A stretch of 37,601 bases of DNA from CAVQBP01 sp964448105 (GTDB taxonomy: Bacteria; Bacteroidota; Ignavibacteria; Ignavibacteriales; Ignavibacteriaceae), in assembly GCA_964448105.1 (NCBI GenBank), contig CAYUVK010000045.1, positions 1-37,601 on the forward strand, written 5' to 3'. This document shows, piece by piece, positions 7,484 through 16,548 of this stretch (within the stretch, counting starts at the first letter, position 1; each line of letters starts with the position of its first letter). Under the pieces are notes generated by a model. It was not told the DNA's origin. It saw nothing but the letters and a program-made list of their open reading frames with translations, and ran no database searches. Both the position numbers and the translations under genes were made by a program.

Positions 7484-10051
7484 TTATTTGGATGAATTAG
7501 AAAATTTCTTTTTAAGAAATTCAAAACGTTCGTCTTTAATCATATTTTTTAAATCAGGTGATTTTTCCAGTTTATAAATTGGATACCCTTTCTTCAAAAT
7601 CTTCTCAGTCAATTTAAGTGCTTCATCCCGGTTTCCCAAAGTTTCATTTACAACAATACCTTGTTCAATTATATCAACATCATCAGGAGTCAAATAAAGA
7701 GCTTTATGTAAATATTTAAGTGCATTATTCTTATCTTCCTTCATGGAATAAAAAGAAGCTAAAGATGATAGTGTAGTGGCATTGCGCGGATTTAATTTCA
7801 ATTCTTCCTCGGCCAAACTTATAGCTCGGTCAAAATAAAAACCAGCTTTATACCTATCCTCAGGTATTTGATAATAAGCCGAAGCTATGTTTCCCCATAT
7901 TTTGTAATTCCCGCTGTCCAATTTCAAAGCTTTCTGAAACATTTCCGCGGCATTTTTATAATTTTCATCACGAAAGAAATATATACTCCCAAGATTAGAA
8001 TAGGCTGAATAGTCAGGCTGCAATTTAATTACACGTTCGAAAGCTAATTTGGCCTTTGACCATTTTTCTAAATACATATAAACTGCTCCAACGTTATTTA
8101 ATCCATATGTATTATCCGGGGTTAATTCTACTACTTTTTCAAATTGTTCCAAAGCTTTATTGAATTGTCCGTTTGAATAATAAAATAAACCAAGTTTATT
8201 GTAACCTACCCAAAATGCAGGCTTTAAACTAATGGATTGTCTATAAGTTTGCTCAGCTTCTCTATTTAGGTTTAATGATTGGTAAGAGCGTGCTAAACCA
8301 TTATAGGCATCAAAACTATATTTATCTACTTCAATTGCTTTTTTATATTCTAAAACCGATTCTTCATACTTCCCTTGTTCGTGTAAGATTATGCCGGATG
8401 AGATATGAACAACCGGCAAATTTTGATTTATGCTGATTGCCAGTTGATTAAATACAGAGGCACTATCAATCCACTTTGTGTCTTTGTTATATCGATATTT
8501 TTGTATATATGCTTCGGTTAGTCCTGCAAATGCCAAAGCATACTGGGGATCTTTGTTTAGAGCTTCATGGAAAAGACGAATTGCGTCCTTAATGTTTTTA
8601 GGATCCCAGTAGTTTTGCAAATACCCTCTCCCTTGGGTGTAAAGGATGTACGCATCAAGATTATCCGTTCCACCTTTATTAATTTTTTCAATTTCTTCCG
8701 GTTCTAATTTTACTGCTAGAATATGTGAAAGTTTGGTAACTACATCGTCCTGGAAATTATATACGTTTGATAACCTGTAATCATCACTCGACGAACTAAT
8801 TTGACGCAAAGATTTAGTATCAACTAAATTTAATATTAAACGAATCTTATTGGAATATTTTTGTATGCTGCCAGTAATAGCCAGGTCGGCTCCAAAAATT
8901 TGAGATGCTTGTTTTGCACTTGATATGTGTCTTGCCCGTATTTCAGAGGATGGTATAACCTGTATAGTTGAGTTGAACTGAGGTAATTGTGTTAATTGGC
9001 TTGTAAGTGTTTCCACTAAACCATCGCAAAAAGCCTGACTTGAAGGATCATTCCCAATATTAACGAAAGGAAGCACAGCAACCTGCTTTGGTTCAGGTTT
9101 ATTAGTGAAAATTTTTATATTATTAAAAAAGTACCATGCTGCTGCAGCAAATAAAAGAATGATTAATAATACTAGAGTAGATTTTAATATATTACTTCGG
9201 ATTTTAGAAAATAAACCACTCTCATTAACTAATATTTTCCTGTTATTTAAAGGACTTTCAGAAATAAGGTTGAACTCAACCAATATTTCATCAATTGATT
9301 GATAACGGTTTGTCCGTTTTTTTTGGAGACATTTATTAATAAAATTTTTTATTTTTTTTGGAACATCGATTTCATCTGGTATTCTATTCAATATTGAATA
9401 TATTATTGCCTGATCATATTCACCTTTAAAAGGAATATTTCCCGAAACCATCTCATAAAAAACTACGCCTAGAGACCAAATATCGGTATTTGGTTCAACT
9501 TCTTCTCCTTTTGCCTGCTCAGGAGACATATACGCAGTAGTACCAATTGTTGATTCATATTTTGTCAGGTGTGATTGTCCCTTTACTTTTGCTAAACCGA
9601 AGTCCAGTATTTTCACTACACCATCTTTCGTAACAAAAATATTTGCAGGTTTTATATCCCGATGAATTATATTTTTTTCATGCGCTTTTTTTAAACCTTC
9701 ACAAATTTGCAGAGTAAAATCCAATGCTTCATTTAATTCTAGCTGCCCTTTTTTCAATTTATCTTTTAACGACTCTCCTTCATAGTAATCCATACATATA
9801 AATAATTGCCCATCTTCGGTCTCATTGATCTCATGTATGGTGCAAATATTATTATGCTGAAGTTTCGAAACGGCTTTAGCTTCATGAATAAATCTTTTCT
9901 TTATATCATCATCAAAAGAATACGAAGGTGGTAAAAATTTAAGAGCGACTATCCGGTCTAGTTTCTCATCCCTGGCTTTAAAAACTACACCCATTCCGCC
10001 GGCACCCAGCTTCTCCAAAATTTTATAGTGCGATATGGTTTTACCTATCAT
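7484..10051 (-). CDS. Membrane Ser/Thr protein kinase with TolB-like domain and TPR array (cassette copy A)
   Basis: Hanks-type kinase, 855 residues from the ATG at 10051. An in-frame ATG at 10057 also exists, but the Shine-Dalgarno AAGGA abuts it, whereas it is correctly spaced for 10051; this start also gives the same length and N-terminus (M-x-G-x-TISHY) as the paralogue. Kinase domain about 8-265: glycine loop LGAGGMGVVFKA, ATP-binding Lys38 (VALK), catalytic HRDIKPAN with Asp132, DFG Asp150, TAYMSPEQAKG. One transmembrane helix about 289-309. Then a TolB/FlgO-like domain (about 322-460: VAVLPFVNIG, FGADLAITGSIQK) and about ten TPR units to the C-terminus. The kinase should be cytosolic and the TPR part periplasmic (inferred). 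First gene of the STPK/cupredoxin-like/hybrid-kinase cassette. Confidence 0.93.
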   Translation of the reverse strand: MIGKTISHYKILEKLGAGGMGVVFKARDEKLDRIVALKFLPPSYSFDDDIKKRFIHEAKAVSKLQHNNICTIHEINETEDGQLFICMDYYEGESLKDKLKKGQLELNEALDFTLQICEGLKKAHEKNIIHRDIKPANIFVTKDGVVKILDFGLAKVKGQSHLTKYESTIGTTAYMSPEQAKGEEVEPNTDIWSLGVVFYEMVSGNIPFKGEYDQAIIYSILNRIPDEIDVPKKIKNFINKCLQKKRTNRYQSIDEILVEFNLISESPLNNRKILVNESGLFSKIRSNILKSTLVLLIILLFAAAAWYFFNNIKIFTNKPEPKQVAVLPFVNIGNDPSSQAFCDGLVETLTSQLTQLPQFNSTIQVIPSSEIRARHISSAKQASQIFGADLAITGSIQKYSNKIRLILNLVDTKSLRQISSSSDDYRLSNVYNFQDDVVTKLSHILAVKLEPEEIEKINKGGTDNLDAYILYTQGRGYLQNYWDPKNIKDAIRLFHEALNKDPQYALAFAGLTEAYIQKYRYNKDTKWIDSASVFNQLAISINQNLPVVHISSGIILHEQGKYEESVLEYKKAIEVDKYSFDAYNGLARSYQSLNLNREAEQTYRQSISLKPAFWVGYNKLGLFYYSNGQFNKALEQFEKVVELTPDNTYGLNNVGAVYMYLEKWSKAKLAFERVIKLQPDYSAYSNLGSIYFFRDENYKNAAEMFQKALKLDSGNYKIWGNIASAYYQIPEDRYKAGFYFDRAISLAEEELKLNPRNATTLSSLASFYSMKEDKNNALKYLHKALYLTPDDVDIIEQGIVVNETLGNRDEALKLTEKILKKGYPIYKLEKSPDLKNMIKDERFEFLKKKFSNSSK

Positions 10052-10057
10052 AATCAT

Positions 10058-10454
10058 CCTTAATCATTCGTATATTTTTGATAGGTACCCCCAGATTTTT
10101 CGAGGCTTTTTAATTGCTGTGTAAAATGAAATAAATTTACTGTCCATACGAGTATAAAAGTATATTTATAAATGGAACGGGAAAATTTATTTTAGAAAAA
10201 AATCCTCTTGCTGCTTAATATTTTAATCATTCAAGTGTAATATTCAACAGCTAAGTATTATAAACACAATCCCACTCGATTTCTATCGTAACATTTTGTA
10301 GTGAAGATTATAAAAAATTGTTATAACCCACCCATAGAAATTTTTGATAAGTAATATTGTAATTTTTTCTTTGTTTAAAGTCAATTATTTGAGTGAATTT
10401 ATCATTTTAATTTTATAGTTAAAGTCAAATAAATTTTTTTGTAATATTAATCAA
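10058..10454. other. Non-coding spacer upstream of kinase copy A
   Basis: About 400 bases between the kinase start and the terminator of the HEAT-repeat gene; AT-rich, no plausible reading frame. It must contain the promoter of cassette A because the upstream gene is closed by a terminator. I cannot place -35/-10 elements with confidence. Confidence 0.6.
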
Positions 10455-10485
10455 AATAAAAAACCCCCTTGGATGAGGGGGTTAT
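10455..10485 (-). terminator. Rho-independent terminator of the HEAT-repeat gene
   Basis: Stem AACCCCC (10462-10468) with GGGGGTT (10477-10483), extended by one A-T pair around a 6-base loop. On the minus strand it is followed by TTTTTTATTTTG. It is GC-rich against an AT-rich background and lies about 40 bases after the stop codon at 10521. Confidence 0.88.
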
Positions 10486-10520
10486 ACAATTAAATAGAAA
10501 GGATTTCAGCAGGATGTTCT

Positions 10521-10931
10521 TTATTGAATTTTACCGTTTGTTTTTAAACAGTAATCTTCATACAATTGATGGAGCATTGGTCTGATTCCGTCACAGTCAC
10601 CACTTTCAATTTCACTTTTAACAAGATAGACACCTCTTGAGTCGCCTATCTTCAATAATGACCATGCGGCTACTAACTTTGCCCCGTCATTTTTTTCGTT
10701 ATTGAACATCTTCATTAAAGGAATAACAGCTCTTTGGGATTTTATATCTCCAAGGAAATATGCACTGCTTACCTTTAATCCTTGATTATCCGAGTCAAGC
10801 CCTTTCAAATAGTTAGTTTCAATAGCTTCATATTTTGAGGGAGTGGAAATTTCCTTATCCGCCTGACCGAATGTAATTGTTGCACCAACAACAAAAATAA
10901 AACTTAACCAGCAGCAAAATAACTTTTTCAT
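10521..10931 (-). CDS. Secreted HEAT-repeat-like small protein
   Basis: 136 residues. Signal peptide MKKLFCCWLSFIFVVGATITFG then Q, predicting export to the periplasm. The mature part has two to three helical repeats of HEAT/PBS-lyase type: LKVSSAYFLGDIKSQRAVIPL and GAKLVAAWSLLKIGDSRGVYLV share the A-x-x-LG/KIGD-x-R-x-V spacing. Such repeats are protein-binding scaffolds. A strong Shine-Dalgarno AAGGAGGT precedes the ATG, and the gene ends at its own GC-rich terminator, so it is a separate transcript upstream of cassette A. A short frameshifted reading frame with a very similar signal peptide (16404-16548) lies at the matching place upstream of cassette B, which makes this gene a candidate fourth member of the duplicated unit. 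Possibly a partner for the periplasmic TPR domain (inference). Confidence 0.8.
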   Translation of the reverse strand: MKKLFCCWLSFIFVVGATITFGQADKEISTPSKYEAIETNYLKGLDSDNQGLKVSSAYFLGDIKSQRAVIPLMKMFNNEKNDGAKLVAAWSLLKIGDSRGVYLVKSEIESGDCDGIRPMLHQLYEDYCLKTNGKIQ

Positions 10932-11055
10932 TTTAGACCTCCTTGATATTGTTTATTTAATTTGTTCGTATCAAACTTCGAAAAAAAAAGGAGGCTTCCC
11001 TACCATGGTGGTAACAAATGATAAAACTGACGTAACATGAAAAGGAATTAACGAG

Positions 11056-13224
11056 TTAATTACTAGTGTGGATATTTTGCACGTATTCGGAGGGTAAAGA
11101 ACCAAACATTTTTTTAAAGCAATCAGAGAAATATGAAGGATTATTAAAACCAACATCGTAAGCTACTTCAGCAATATTACCATGCTTGCCCTCTAATAAT
11201 TTAGCTGCCCTTTTCAAACGGTAATTCCTGATATAATCACCGGCTGACTGACCTGTTACGGCATTTAATTTTCTGTGGAGCTGCATCCTGCTCATACCAG
11301 CTTCATTTGCAAAACTATCAACTGAAAAATTATAATCGGAGATATGTTTTTCAATTATATTTGCAATACGATACAGAAATTTTTCATCTGTCGAGGTAAC
11401 TGCAATTTCTTTAGGCTCTAATAATATTTCCTTTCTGAAACGCTCTCTTAATTTTCTTCGCTGGTTAATTAAATTACTTACTCGTACTTGAAGTTCGGAA
11501 ATGTTGAACGGCTTTGTTAAATAATCATCCGCACCTGTTTCAAGCCCTTCCAATTTGTTGTCCACGGATGATTTCGCAGTTAATAGAATAATTGGAATAT
11601 GGCTTGTTTTTTCATCGGATTTAATATTTTTACATAATTCAATCCCGTCAACTCCAGGCATTATTATATCACTTATAATTATATCCGGTATATATTCAAT
11701 TGATTTTTTAATTCCGTCTTTACCATCGGGGGATTCAATAATTTTATACTTATCCCCGATATTATCTTTTATAAAATTCCGTATATCCCTTTCATCTTCA
11801 ACGATTAATACCAATGGTACATTATCTGTGTTATTCTTATTTTCTAGTTCTCTCTCACCTATAGCTTCATTTACCGGTTCAGAAATTATTTTATCAGTAT
11901 TCATTTCAATAGAAGCATGAGGAGTTGCAGAAGCTTTGGAATATTCAATTTTCAGAGGCAAACTTATTTTGAATTTTGTTCCTTTATTGATTTCACTCTT
12001 TACAGAAATAGAGCCATTATGCAATTCAACCAACTCCTTAACAAGAGCTAAACCAATCCCCGTTCCTCCCAACGCAGAAGAATTATTTGCTTTAGAAAAC
12101 CGATCAAAAATATTTTTAAGTTCATTAGGCGGGATTCCAATACCATTATCTTCTACGTTTATTTCAATAACATCATTATTATTTTCAGTATCTATCGATA
12201 CGGAAACAAATATTTCTCCCTTTTCATATGTAAACTTTAAAGCATTGGAAAGAAGATTGCTTATAATCTTTTCCAGTTTATCTTTGTCGAAATAAGAATC
12301 TATTTGTTCCAGTTTTGAAGAAAATTTTAATTTGATATTTTTGATTTCAGCTAAAGGATTGAACGAGGCAATGATACCTTTTATGAATGCAATGGCATCT
12401 CCTCTTTCAATATTTAACTTCATTTTACCGGCATCTATCGAAGAAAGATCGAGAAGCTGATTTATTAACTTTAATAAATTATTGGCGTTTTTTTGGATTA
12501 AGGTATACTGTGATTGAATAAATTCATTATTGTTTTCACTCATTAATTTTTCCAGGGGTCCCAGTATAAGTGTAAGCGGGGTTCTAAATTCATGAGAAAT
12601 ATTAGTGAAAAAATTTGTTTTAATTTTATCCAGTTCCTGTAATTTTTCAGTTTCCTTTATTTTCAGGAAAGTTTCTCTTTGCAGTTCCAGGTTTTTTATT
12701 AATTGACCTGCCTGCACGGAAATAATTGAAAAAAGAGTCAAGTCGTTTTTTGAAAAAAGCTTCTTATTCTTTTTATTTATTGCCATCATTACCCCAATTA
12801 TGTTCCCTTCAAACCAGATCGGTACACATAATACGGAATGAATATCCTCTTTTTCTTCTTCGGTGGAATGAAACCTCTTGTCTTTCGACAAATCTTCAAT
12901 TACTAAAGCTTCTTTATTTAGTAAAACCCACCCGGTAATATGTTCACCTACATGATAGGTATGCTTTAAACTGCTCCTATCATCCTGGCGTATAATGGTT
13001 TTAAAAGGATCTTTTGGATTTTTTGTAACGAGCAATATTAAACTCTGTTCGGCGTCAAGGGCTTTTATAGATTTTTTCACGATTACATTGAGCATCAGAT
13101 CAACATCTGTTTCTTTACTTGCAGATACAGCAATATCGTTTAAAAGCCTTAGTTCTTCAACAGAAGCTTTTAACCGCTTCACCTCAAGTTCAAGCTCTTG
13201 AATTTTTTTTGATGGCTCTTTCAT
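11056..13224 (-). CDS. Soluble hybrid histidine kinase: coiled coil-GAF-HisKA-HATPase-REC-AraC (cassette copy B)
   Basis: 722 residues, the same order as 4694-6835: coiled coil (about 5-32), GAF (about 38-180), HisKA with His211 (NISHEFRTPLTL), HATPase_c (about 312-425; NLLSNALK, EDNGIGI, GTGIGLAL), a variable acidic linker (about 428-468), receiver (about 470-588; acidic EDE, Asp519 in IISDIIMPGVDG, Lys in LTKPF) and AraC DNA-binding domain (about 615-718; recognition region VGFNNPSYFSDCFKKMFGSLPSEY). All catalytic residues are present. The recognition helices of copies A and B are nearly the same (FNNPSYF), so the two may bind related operators; the linker and GAF surface differ most. It starts 41 bases after the small cupredoxin-like gene, with no spacer promoter, so here all three cassette genes look like one operon. 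No Shine-Dalgarno is seen. Confidence 0.92.
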   Translation of the reverse strand: MKEPSKKIQELELEVKRLKASVEELRLLNDIAVSASKETDVDLMLNVIVKKSIKALDAEQSLILLVTKNPKDPFKTIIRQDDRSSLKHTYHVGEHITGWVLLNKEALVIEDLSKDKRFHSTEEEKEDIHSVLCVPIWFEGNIIGVMMAINKKNKKLFSKNDLTLFSIISVQAGQLIKNLELQRETFLKIKETEKLQELDKIKTNFFTNISHEFRTPLTLILGPLEKLMSENNNEFIQSQYTLIQKNANNLLKLINQLLDLSSIDAGKMKLNIERGDAIAFIKGIIASFNPLAEIKNIKLKFSSKLEQIDSYFDKDKLEKIISNLLSNALKFTYEKGEIFVSVSIDTENNNDVIEINVEDNGIGIPPNELKNIFDRFSKANNSSALGGTGIGLALVKELVELHNGSISVKSEINKGTKFKISLPLKIEYSKASATPHASIEMNTDKIISEPVNEAIGERELENKNNTDNVPLVLIVEDERDIRNFIKDNIGDKYKIIESPDGKDGIKKSIEYIPDIIISDIIMPGVDGIELCKNIKSDEKTSHIPIILLTAKSSVDNKLEGLETGADDYLTKPFNISELQVRVSNLINQRRKLRERFRKEILLEPKEIAVTSTDEKFLYRIANIIEKHISDYNFSVDSFANEAGMSRMQLHRKLNAVTGQSAGDYIRNYRLKRAAKLLEGKHGNIAEVAYDVGFNNPSYFSDCFKKMFGSLPSEYVQNIHTSN

Positions 13225-13265
13225 TGAATCTTTAAATATCTTTTCTAAAAAACACTGATAATAAT

Positions 13266-13610
13266 TTATTTTCTAATAATTATTACCGGACTTGAATTTC
13301 CCTGCCCAAAATCCTTAAATCTATGGTGATAAACAGAGTAATAAAATTTCTCTCCATTTTTACTTCTAGTTCCCAATAGAACTCTTAGTGTTTTATACTT
13401 CCCTTTCGATATTGTACCAAGTGTCTCACCAAAAAGATTAGGATCAGGGAAAAAAAGTGTAATATCAGAATCAATAGCTTTCCATGTAACTATATCTCCT
13501 TTACGAACATAAACCGGTTTGATATAAACAGAATCTTTATTAATTTTAATCGGGATCACTTCTTCTCTTGGTTCTTTCTTTTCGCTTAACCTTTTTGCTC
13601 TATTTTCCAT
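13266..13610 (-). CDS. Small cupredoxin-like beta-sandwich protein, unknown function (cassette copy B)
   Basis: 114 residues, no signal peptide. A charged N-terminal extension (ENRAKRLSEKKEPREE) precedes the domain shared with 7136-7456: SVYIKPVYVRKGDIVTWKAIDSDITLFFPD, LFGETLG, SKGKYKTLRVLL, KFYYSVYHHRFKDFG, SSPVIIIRK. Motifs kept in both copies are D-x-V-x-W-x-A-x-DSDI, FP, FG-x-T, KGK, YY-x-x-YH, KDF and the SPVII strand. The His of copy A's AHDSD is Ile here and there is no Cys, so there is no metal-site logic. GGAG lies 7 bases before the ATG. It begins 32 bases after the kinase gene stop. Retention in both copies between kinase and histidine kinase suggests an adaptor or ligand-binding role in the pathway, but that is inference. 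Confidence 0.8.
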   Translation of the reverse strand: MENRAKRLSEKKEPREEVIPIKINKDSVYIKPVYVRKGDIVTWKAIDSDITLFFPDPNLFGETLGTISKGKYKTLRVLLGTRSKNGEKFYYSVYHHRFKDFGQGNSSPVIIIRK

Positions 13611-13642
13611 TATTTTTCTCCATTACTAATTTAGGGTTAACT

Positions 13643-16210
13643 TTAATATTTTAAATTAGAAAATTTCTCTTTTAATTTTTCAAACCTCTTATCCTTCAGC
13701 ATATTTTTTAAATCCGGTGATTTTTCCAGTTTTGAAATTGGATAGCCCTTTTCTAAAATTTTTTCTGATAAGTTAAGTGCTTTGCTGCGCATTCCCAAAA
13801 TCTCATAAGTCTCAATACTTCTTTCAGCTATATCAATATCATCAGGAGATAAAATTAATGATTTTTCCAAATATTGGATTGCTCTTTCTTTATTTTTTAG
13901 CATAGAGTAATAAGAAGCTAAAATAGATAATGCTTGCGAATTATTAGGATTTATTTTTAAATCTTTTTCTCCTATTAAAATTGCATGTTTATAGCAATTA
14001 TATGTCTTATCATTATATCCGGGTATTTGAAAATATGCAGCAGCTAAATTTCCCCAAAGGATATAGTTACTGCTATCAATCTTAAGTGCTTTCTCAAACA
14101 TATTTGCTGCATTTCTAAAGTTTTCTTCATGAAAGAAATAAATGCTGCCAAGATTAGAATACGCAGAAAAATCCGGTTGTAATTTAATTATATGTTCAAA
14201 AACTTTTTTAGCATCTTCCCATTTCTCCAGATACATATACATTGAGCCTAAATTATTTAGACCATAAGTATTATCCGGTGTCAATTCCACAACTTTTTTA
14301 AATTCATCTAATGCATTATTGAATTCGCCATGTGCATAATAAAATGCACCAAGATAATTATAACCTACCCAATATGATGGTTTCAATTTTATTGCTTGCT
14401 TATAAGTAAATTCGGCTTCATTGTTTAGATTTAAAGAAAGATAAGATTCTGCTAATCCATTATATGCCTCCGAGTTATATTTATCCTGTTCTATTGCTTT
14501 TTTGAATTCCAAACTTGCTTCTTTATAGCTGCCTTTTTCATTTAAAATTATTCCGGATGTTATATGAACAACAGCCAAATTCCTATTTAGGCTTTTCGCT
14601 TGTTTACTAAATACTAAGGCACTGTCTATCCATTTTATTTCTTTTTCATTTCTATATTTCCGTATAAATGCTTCACCTAAACCTGCAAATGCATAAACAT
14701 ACTTGGGATCTTTATTCAAGGCTTCATGGAAAAGCCGGATGGCATTGTCAATATTATCCGTATCCCAATATTTTTGTAAATACCCGAGTCCTTGTGTATA
14801 AAATATATAAGCCTCGGTATTGCCAGTTACTCCATCATTAATTTGCTCCATTTCTTCAGGCTTTAATTTTACTTCCAGCATATTTGCAAGTTGTATGACC
14901 ACCTTATCCTGGAAATTATAAACATTTGATAGACTATAATCATCAATTGATGAGCTAATTTGCCTCAATGATTTGGTATCAACTAAATTTAAAATTAATC
15001 TTATTTTATTAAAATATTTTTGTATGCTGCCGGTTACCGCTAAGTCCGCCCCAAATATTTGAGATGCTTCTTTAGCGCTTGCAACCCGTCTTTGACGTAT
15101 CTCTGATGAAGGAATAACCTGGATAGAACCGTTAAACTCCGGCATTTGCGTTAATTGACTTGTAAGTGTTTCAACTAAGCCATCGCAAAAAGACTGGTTT
15201 GATGGGTCATCTCCAATGTTTACTAAAGGAAGCACTGCAACCTGCTTTTGTTCTTCATTATAAGAAGTTCCATAAAAATTCTTCACGAACATCCAGATTA
15301 TCAGAGCTAATAATATTAAAATTACGAATCCAATGCGTTTTATCGTTTGCTTATTTTTTAATATTCCGTATAATCCTTTATCTTTAACATATTTTTTCTT
15401 CTTTAAATATTCGGGCGATATGAGATTGAATTCAACCAATATTTCATCAATTGATTGATAACGGTTTGCAGGTTTTTTCTGAAGACATCTATTTATAAAT
15501 TTTTTTATTTTTTTTGCAGTATTTAATTCCTCAGGCGTTTTAGTTAAAATAGAATAAATCATTGCCTGATCATATTCTCCCTTAAAAGGAAGTTTTCCCG
15601 AAATCATTTCATAAAAGACAACACCCAATGACCAGATATCGGTTCTATGATCAATATTTTCTCCCTTTGCCTGCTCCGGCGACATGTAAGCAGTTGTACC
15701 GACAGCAGATCCGGTTTTTGTTAATTGGGATTCTCCTTTAATTTTGGCCAAGCCGAAATCTAATATTTTTACAATACCGTCATTAGTAATAAATATATTG
15801 GCAGGTTTTATATCCCTATGAACAATATTTTTTTCATGAGCATTTTTTAATCCTTCACATATCTGAATTGTAATATCCAGGGCTTCATTTAATTCCAGGT
15901 TACCTTTTTCCTCCAGCTTTTCTTTTAATGATTTTCCTTCGTAATAATCCATACAAATAAATAACTGACCTTCTTCGGTTTCATTTATTTCATGGATAGT
16001 ACAGATGTTATTATGCTGAAGCTTTGAAACAACCTTTGCTTCCTGGATAAATCTCTTTTTAATATCTTCATCAAATGAATATGAGGGAGGTAAGAACTTA
16101 AGTGCAACTATCCGATCCAATTTTTGATCAACAGCTTTAAAAACCACACCCATCCCGCCACTGCCAAGTTTTTCCATTATTGTGTAATGAGATATTGTTT
16201 GTCCTACCAT
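13643..16210 (-). CDS. Membrane Ser/Thr protein kinase with TolB-like domain and TPR array (cassette copy B)
   Basis: 855 residues, the same length as copy A with its corrected start. Kinase domain about 8-266: LGSGGMGVVFKA, Lys38, HRDIKPAN with Asp133, DFG Asp151, TAYMSPEQAKG, and the C-lobe Arg in KPANRYQS. All catalytic residues are present, so it should be active. Transmembrane helix about 292-309 (GFVILILLALIIWMFV). TolB/FlgO-like domain about 322-460 (VAVLPLVNIGDDPSNQSF, FGADLAVTGSIQKYFNKIRL), then about ten TPRs. Between copies the kinase domain and the TolB-like/TPR junction (RQISSS-DDY-LSNVYNFQD) are the best conserved; the juxtamembrane region diverges. AAGGAA is well placed before the ATG. 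First gene of cassette B. Confidence 0.93.
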   Translation of the reverse strand: MVGQTISHYTIMEKLGSGGMGVVFKAVDQKLDRIVALKFLPPSYSFDEDIKKRFIQEAKVVSKLQHNNICTIHEINETEEGQLFICMDYYEGKSLKEKLEEKGNLELNEALDITIQICEGLKNAHEKNIVHRDIKPANIFITNDGIVKILDFGLAKIKGESQLTKTGSAVGTTAYMSPEQAKGENIDHRTDIWSLGVVFYEMISGKLPFKGEYDQAMIYSILTKTPEELNTAKKIKKFINRCLQKKPANRYQSIDEILVEFNLISPEYLKKKKYVKDKGLYGILKNKQTIKRIGFVILILLALIIWMFVKNFYGTSYNEEQKQVAVLPLVNIGDDPSNQSFCDGLVETLTSQLTQMPEFNGSIQVIPSSEIRQRRVASAKEASQIFGADLAVTGSIQKYFNKIRLILNLVDTKSLRQISSSIDDYSLSNVYNFQDKVVIQLANMLEVKLKPEEMEQINDGVTGNTEAYIFYTQGLGYLQKYWDTDNIDNAIRLFHEALNKDPKYVYAFAGLGEAFIRKYRNEKEIKWIDSALVFSKQAKSLNRNLAVVHITSGIILNEKGSYKEASLEFKKAIEQDKYNSEAYNGLAESYLSLNLNNEAEFTYKQAIKLKPSYWVGYNYLGAFYYAHGEFNNALDEFKKVVELTPDNTYGLNNLGSMYMYLEKWEDAKKVFEHIIKLQPDFSAYSNLGSIYFFHEENFRNAANMFEKALKIDSSNYILWGNLAAAYFQIPGYNDKTYNCYKHAILIGEKDLKINPNNSQALSILASYYSMLKNKERAIQYLEKSLILSPDDIDIAERSIETYEILGMRSKALNLSEKILEKGYPISKLEKSPDLKNMLKDKRFEKLKEKFSNLKY

Positions 16211-16403
16211 TAATTTTCCTTAATAAGGGAATAAACCGGAATAAAATCTTCTGATCGGTTAATCTTTTTCATTATTAATTAACATCTTCACTACTTAACA
16301 GTTTACTTAAATCTGAACTATAACCAGGTATATTTAGATTAAAATATTAAAACAGAGATATTTTGTAATGCAGGATATATTTGTGTAACTACAGGAGAAT
16401 TTT

Positions 16404-16548
16404 TCACTCCAGCTTAAATATCTTTTGAACAGTATTATAATTTCCTTCAAATTCATAACCAATTGGTTGATTTAAATCACTAAAAAGAAATGGCTAAAGC
16501 AACGGAAATAACAAAACATATCCAGTAAAAAAACATTTTTTTCATCAT
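16404..16548 (-). pseudogene. Frameshifted stub, probable degraded copy of the HEAT-repeat protein gene
   Basis: From ATG 16548 (preceded by GAAGGAAA at 16552-16559) the minus strand reads MMKKMFFYWICFVISVALAISF and stops at TAG (16482-16480). A one-base shift at the adjacent T-run lets the frame continue as SDLNQPIGYEFEGNYN...KIFKLE to a TGA at 16406-16404. The signal peptide lines up with that of the 10521-10931 protein (MKKLFCCWLSFIFVVGATITF), and a YE...NY motif follows at a similar distance. It stands upstream of kinase copy B as the HEAT gene stands upstream of copy A. No HEAT repeats remain. Reading it as a decayed duplicate is inference; a tiny real secreted peptide of 22 residues is the alternative. 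Confidence 0.5.

Noticed and set aside
7255..7524. 89-codon minus-strand frame overlapping the small cupredoxin-like gene
   Set aside because: It shares bases with both the kinase tail and the small gene; the 7136-7456 frame has the Shine-Dalgarno and a paralogue.
10981..11020. Possible terminator after hybrid kinase B (nine-T run on the minus strand)
   Set aside because: The T-run is good but the only hairpins next to it have 3-5 bp stems; not convincing.
10971..11156. Short minus-strand frame (61 codons) at the end of hybrid kinase B
   Set aside because: It overlaps the 3' end of the AraC domain in another frame and has no independent start signal or family.
7136..13610. Small proteins as copper-carrying plastocyanins
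   Set aside because: No Cys and no conserved His/Met set in either copy, and no export signal.
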